Shown: positions 29,981 through 33,608 of the stretch, piece after piece | Layout of the letters: each line of letters starts with the position of its first letter | How positions within the stretch are numbered: the first letter of the stretch is position 1 | Origin: Verrucomicrobiota bacterium | Lineage (GTDB): Bacteria > Verrucomicrobiota > Verrucomicrobiia > Chthoniobacterales > UBA10450 | Assembly (NCBI GenBank): GCA_003219465.1 | Contig: QHOX01000170.1 | Location: 1 to 33,608 of the forward strand | Reading direction: 5' to 3' | DNA length: 33,608 nt | Notes under the pieces: model-generated | Seen by the model: the letters and a program-made list of their open reading frames with translations, nothing else | Told to the model about the DNA's origin: nothing | Databases searched by the model: none | Position numbers and translations under genes: made by a program

Positions 29981-30606
29981 GACACATCGGACACTTAGGT
30001 CTTATATATGTGATCGGCGTACTCAGCCAATTCGCTCGCGCCGATACCTCTGCTGACCTCGCCCAGGCGAGCGGAGCGCTTTCAGAAGGCGTGCCGGAGG
30101 TGGCGGTCGTGCGGTTGCAGTTGTTACTAAACAAAAATCTGCCCGAATCAGAATGGCGCGCCGTCGCTGAAAAACTTGCGGAAGCGCAAGTGGTCGCAAA
30201 CGAACCAGAGGACACTCTGGTTCTGTTGACCGACGCCAGGTTGCATGACTTGCCATGGACGAAATTCTGGCGTGCTCAGGCGCTGGCCAGTCTGCACCGG
30301 TGGGCCGACGCGTTGCCGCTTTATGAGGAATTGACTGACGAAAGTTCCCCGTTTCAGAGAGCAGCTATTTTTGGGGCCGGCGAGACGTTGCGCGCGCTAG
30401 GTAAATGCCAGGACGCTCTGAGAAAATTCATTCTGCTTGCGCATGATAAAAAATGGGGGGCGCGAGCGCAGGTGCGAGCGGCTGAGTTGCATATTGAATT
30501 GGGCAACGCTCCCGAGGCACGCCGGCTTTTGGAGCAGTTGAGTTGCAGAACGGCGCGAGCGGCGCGTGTTACGCGGGCGGCTCGAACTGATTTCGCACCG
30601 GCCTGA
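29977..30606 (+). CDS. Secreted/periplasmic TPR-like protein, N-terminal part of a frame-split gene
   Basis: ATGA overlap with the uvrA stop; signal-like [22 protein letters not shown]; helical repeats WAVALPLYEELTD-like, ending in a low-complexity out-of-frame tail TARAARVTRAARTDFAPA. Confidence 0.65.
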   Translation: MRHIGHLGLIYVIGVLSQFARADTSADLAQASGALSEGVPEVAVVRLQLLLNKNLPESEWRAVAEKLAEAQVVANEPEDTLVLLTDARLHDLPWTKFWRAQALASLHRWADALPLYEELTDESSPFQRAAIFGAGETLRALGKCQDALRKFILLAHDKKWGARAQVRAAELHIELGNAPEARRLLEQLSCRTARAARVTRAARTDFAPA

Positions 30607-32419
30607 ACGAGCGATCGGGATGTTTCAGGCGATTCTGAAGAGGCCGGAGGGAACGCCTCATCCCATTCTGCTGGCTGCGCTTTTCGGCATCGCTGAAGCG
30701 CATTTGCAACTCAAGACGCCGGAGACCGGAGATGATGTACTAGAGCGTTTCATCGATCGTAACCACGCAGACCCTGATCTCCCGCTGATATTTGCAAAAC
30801 TCGATGAGCTGTATCGCGCCGAACACAGACCGTCGCGCAATGAACTTGAAAAGTGGGTGCGCAGGCCGGAACAGCCGCGGCGAACATTCGCGCGTTGGTA
30901 CCTTGCACGACTAGAGATTCACGCAGGTCGCAGAGAGCGGGCCCGCCAGTTGTTTACGGATCTGCGGCGCACAGGGGTCAACTCCCCGGCCATTGCGCCT
31001 GCTCTGTTCGAGTTTGCCGAATTTGAAATTGACGACGGCCGCTTTGATGAAGCGATAGCTATCCTAGACGATGCGCGCTTGCTGCGACCCGACCCGGCGT
31101 TATTGACCCGGATCGCTTTCTTATCGGCGCAAGCGCAGTATTTAGCGAGGCGTTTCGATACAGCAACGGCTGCCTTCGAACAAATCGCGCAGGGCGATTC
31201 GCCCTGGACGAAAGCAGCGCTGTTTAACGCATCCAGCGGCTGGTTGCAGGTCGGTAATCACACTCGTTTTATTGCCGACTACAGCCAACTCGAAAAGCAG
31301 GGCGGCGACGAACAATCACGGGCTGATTTGCGATTGGAGGAAGGTTTGATGCAGGCGGCTAAAGGCGACAAAAAAGCCGCGGCATCGTTGCAGCGATTCA
31401 TTCACGATTTTCCAAAGAATCCGCGAGTATCAGAAGCTTGGGTCGGCCTCGCCGAGTTGGCGTTTCATTCCTCGCCACCGCGTCTGGAAGAAGCACGTAA
31501 GAATCTGGATCGCGCAATCGAGACTGGACCGACCGATGCCGCCGTCGAACGCGCCGATTATCTCCGCATCTGGGTTGAAGAGGCAGCTGGTGGAGACGAA
31601 TCGAAAGTGATTGCGCTCGCGAAGCGATTCTTGGAGCGCCATATCGAGTCGCCATTTGCTCCTGAAGTCCGAATGAAGCTGGCGGAGCTTTATTACCGGC
31701 GTGAGGATTTCGCCAATGCGCAGACCCAGTTTGAAATCATCGCACAACAGAATCCGAATGACTCGCTCGCGGAAAGAGCGCTCTTTTTCGCGGGGGAATC
31801 GACCATGTCGAGCATGGGCGAGCACACACTCGATCGGGCACTCGTTTTATTTGATCAGGTCGTGCAGAAGAAAGGCGCAATGCGTTGGGCAGCGCGCAAC
31901 GAACAAGCCGTAATCGAGCGCAAACTTGGCAAGCCCAATGACGCACTCACGCTGTACGATGAGGTGTTAAAGAGCGACGCAGGCGCATCTGAAAAACGCG
32001 AGGCGCTTTGCGGAAAAGGCGACATTTTCTTCGAGGGTGGGACCAGTGACCCCGCCAGTTACGAGCGTGCCATTGAGGCCTACGATCAATTGGCTGCTGA
32101 TAAGGTGGGCTCGATTCATTGGCGTAATCAGGCGCTGTTTAAGAAGGGGCTGTGCCTGGAAAAGAAAGGCGATCGAGTCGGTGCGCTGGCGACGTTCTAT
32201 AAGATTCTAGAGGACGAATCGCGACCCGGTGAGCGCCGCGAGTTGTTCTGGTATTACAAGGCGGGGTTCAATGCTGCGCGATTGTTGGAGGAAGATTCCA
32301 AGTGGGAATCTGCCGTCGCGATCTATGACAAGCTCGTCGCAGCCGGAGGCAGTCGCAGCGAGGAAGCAAAGGCGCGTCTGAACAATATTCGGCTCGAACA
32401 TTTTCTTTGGACTGACTAA
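30566..32419 (+). CDS. TPR-repeat protein, C-terminal part of the same frame-split gene
   Basis: 617 aa; repeated TPR motifs (FANAQTQFEIIAQQNPNDSLAERALFFAGE, NDALTLYDEVLKSDAGASEKREALCGKGD, SWAVAIYDKLVAAGG-like). Continuity with the upstream ORF needs skipping 1 nt near 30541-30565. Confidence 0.75.
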   Translation: MLRGRLELISHRPERAIGMFQAILKRPEGTPHPILLAALFGIAEAHLQLKTPETGDDVLERFIDRNHADPDLPLIFAKLDELYRAEHRPSRNELEKWVRRPEQPRRTFARWYLARLEIHAGRRERARQLFTDLRRTGVNSPAIAPALFEFAEFEIDDGRFDEAIAILDDARLLRPDPALLTRIAFLSAQAQYLARRFDTATAAFEQIAQGDSPWTKAALFNASSGWLQVGNHTRFIADYSQLEKQGGDEQSRADLRLEEGLMQAAKGDKKAAASLQRFIHDFPKNPRVSEAWVGLAELAFHSSPPRLEEARKNLDRAIETGPTDAAVERADYLRIWVEEAAGGDESKVIALAKRFLERHIESPFAPEVRMKLAELYYRREDFANAQTQFEIIAQQNPNDSLAERALFFAGESTMSSMGEHTLDRALVLFDQVVQKKGAMRWAARNEQAVIERKLGKPNDALTLYDEVLKSDAGASEKREALCGKGDIFFEGGTSDPASYERAIEAYDQLAADKVGSIHWRNQALFKKGLCLEKKGDRVGALATFYKILEDESRPGERRELFWYYKAGFNAARLLEEDSKWESAVAIYDKLVAAGGSRSEEAKARLNNIRLEHFLWTD

Positions 32420-32520
32420 AGCATTCCTCGCGGAGGCTGGTGGAAGCGGGCTGGCCTAAAAATACGAAGTGGGTCGGGGAATTAGCTTGCTTAAATTCGC
32501 AGCAGGATCAAAATCACGAC

Positions 32521-32796
32521 ATGGGAAATGGAACCAGACTGAGTCGCGTGTGCGGCTGGTCGGTCCGATCTGCAATCGGGATCTTCGCCCTTGCATTCTG
32601 CGCATCAGCATTCGCTAATGATCCGAGCAAGAATGTCGTAGCGCGGCCCGCGCAACCACTGCCTACCACAACGACAAAGAAAATTTGTTACGTGGTAACG
32701 GGTGGCTCGCGCATTCCGCAGCGATGCGATCGTCTCTCTGCAATTCCGACCACTGCTCACGCGATGGATATTTACGGTCATCGTCCGGGCCTATAA
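32521..32796 (+). CDS. Small secreted protein of unknown function
   Basis: MGNGTRLSRVCGWSVRSAIGIFALAFCASAFANDPSKN signal peptide; 91 aa with KKICYVVTGGSRIPQRCDRLSAIPTTAHAMDIYGHRPGL. Confidence 0.5.
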   Translation: MGNGTRLSRVCGWSVRSAIGIFALAFCASAFANDPSKNVVARPAQPLPTTTTKKICYVVTGGSRIPQRCDRLSAIPTTAHAMDIYGHRPGL

Positions 32797-32926
32797 TAAT
32801 AGAGTCCGACGATGCTCGCGGGTGATTGCGTGCTGCCAGCACGGCAGCGCGGAGGGAAGATCATATTTTTTCTGCCGCCAGCCCATTCCTGCAGATTCAG
32901 CCTGAACCGCCCAGCGAAATTTAAAG

Positions 32927-32954
32927 CGACTTCGCGAAAACCTTTACGAAGTCG
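32927..32954 (-). terminator. Hairpin at the 3' end of the acyl-CoA dehydrogenase gene
   Basis: cgacttcg-cgaaaaccttta-cgaagtcg; 8-bp perfect stem overlapping the stop codon. On the minus strand it is followed by ctttaaattt. Confidence 0.4.
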
Positions 32955-33608
32955 TCTTGGCGGTCCCGCTCGTTAGGCAAGATTTTGCTGCTGCGATCAC
33001 GGCTTTGTCGTCATTATTTGTCAGCCCCGCCAGGAAACCACGAATGCGGCGGAACGATTGACGCAAAAATAAATCTGCCGCTAAATGATCGGGCGGCGGC
33101 AGCCCGCCATTTCGCCTCGCGAACTGAGTTTCGCTATCGATGCGGCTTAGGACACAGGTCGAAGCGAAAAGATCCATCGCCGCGTTCGCGATCCGTTCCT
33201 GGACAAGCTGCATGTCTAGAATTGGCTCACGATACGTAATCAACGCGCGATTAACGGCAAAATTAAAATGCCGGATCAACCGGCCGAGTTGCCGCGCGTG
33301 GGCGCGAAGCTGTTCGCTTTGCACGGGCACTTCAGGAACACGAACCGTCGCGCTGAGCCGGTTCTTTCCGGCCGCCCACGCTTTGCTCACACCATCGCGC
33401 GACGGCTTCATCATCGTGTCGTAAATTTCCTTGAACTCCATTCCCGGACCGCGCATCCCGACTAGCGCGATGAACGAAGTGAGCACTTCATTGGCGCCCT
33501 CGCCGATTTGGTTGATCCGCGCGTCGCGCAACATTCTCTCCAACGGCAGATCGGTGAAGTACGCCGAGCCGCCGTAAATCTGGAACACGTCGTTGATGCA
33601 CTCCCAGA
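32944..33608 (-). CDS. Acyl-CoA dehydrogenase, C-terminal part (5' end lies outside the window)
   Basis: DVFQIYGGSAYFTDLPLERMLRDARINQIGEGANEVLTSFIALVGMRGPG is a typical ACAD signature; extended C-terminal domain. Confidence 0.92.
   Translation of the reverse strand, partial: WECINDVFQIYGGSAYFTDLPLERMLRDARINQIGEGANEVLTSFIALVGMRGPGMEFKEIYDTMMKPSRDGVSKAWAAGKNRLSATVRVPEVPVQSEQLRAHARQLGRLIRHFNFAVNRALITYREPILDMQLVQERIANAAMDLFASTCVLSRIDSETQFARRNGGLPPPDHLAADLFLRQSFRRIRGFLAGLTNNDDKAVIAAAKSCLTSGTAKTTS

Noticed and set aside
1-33608. CRISPR arrays, tRNA/rRNA genes, transposase or phage genes, defence systems
   Set aside because: Looked for and not seen. The repeats present are short palindromic or dispersed types, not spacer-separated arrays.

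Overview
The window looks like chromosomal sequence from a Verrucomicrobiota-like bacterium; this is inferred from gene and repeat style, and no marker gene was tested. It has four parts. (a) Left edge, 1-1420: a scrapyard of truncated genes on the minus strand. It holds a 5'-truncated, frameshifted malate dehydrogenase fragment, the C-terminal end of a polytopic glycosyltransferase-like protein, and the N-terminal half of a CPA1 Na+/H+ antiporter. Paralogous full copies of the first two lie elsewhere in the window. (b) Housekeeping block, about 3.9-14.9 kb: mdh, sufE-like, carB, cyclophilin PPIase, aguB-like amidase, SDF-family symporter, secreted S8 protease and a DoxX-like protein. (c) Glycan/methylation cluster, about 15-26.8 kb: polytopic membrane proteins, a GSCFA protein, FkbM and other methyltransferases, GT2 glycosyltransferases and a methyltransferase-GT2 fusion, with several ATGA/TGATG stop-start overlaps. 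(d) uvrA, a frame-split TPR gene, a small secreted protein and the C-terminus of an acyl-CoA dehydrogenase. The strongest unusual observations are: a polytopic GT-like gene whose start region and first ~16 codons are a diverged duplicate of the uvrA start 1735 bp downstream; a palindromic repeat-like in-frame insertion inside uvrA; the aguB start codon embedded in a dispersed inverted repeat; a GT ORF separated by one in-frame TAG from a secreted-protein C-terminal remnant; and a TPR gene split by a single +1 frame change. No CRISPR array, tRNA, rRNA, prophage or recognised defence system was found, and I do not claim a confirmed new system.
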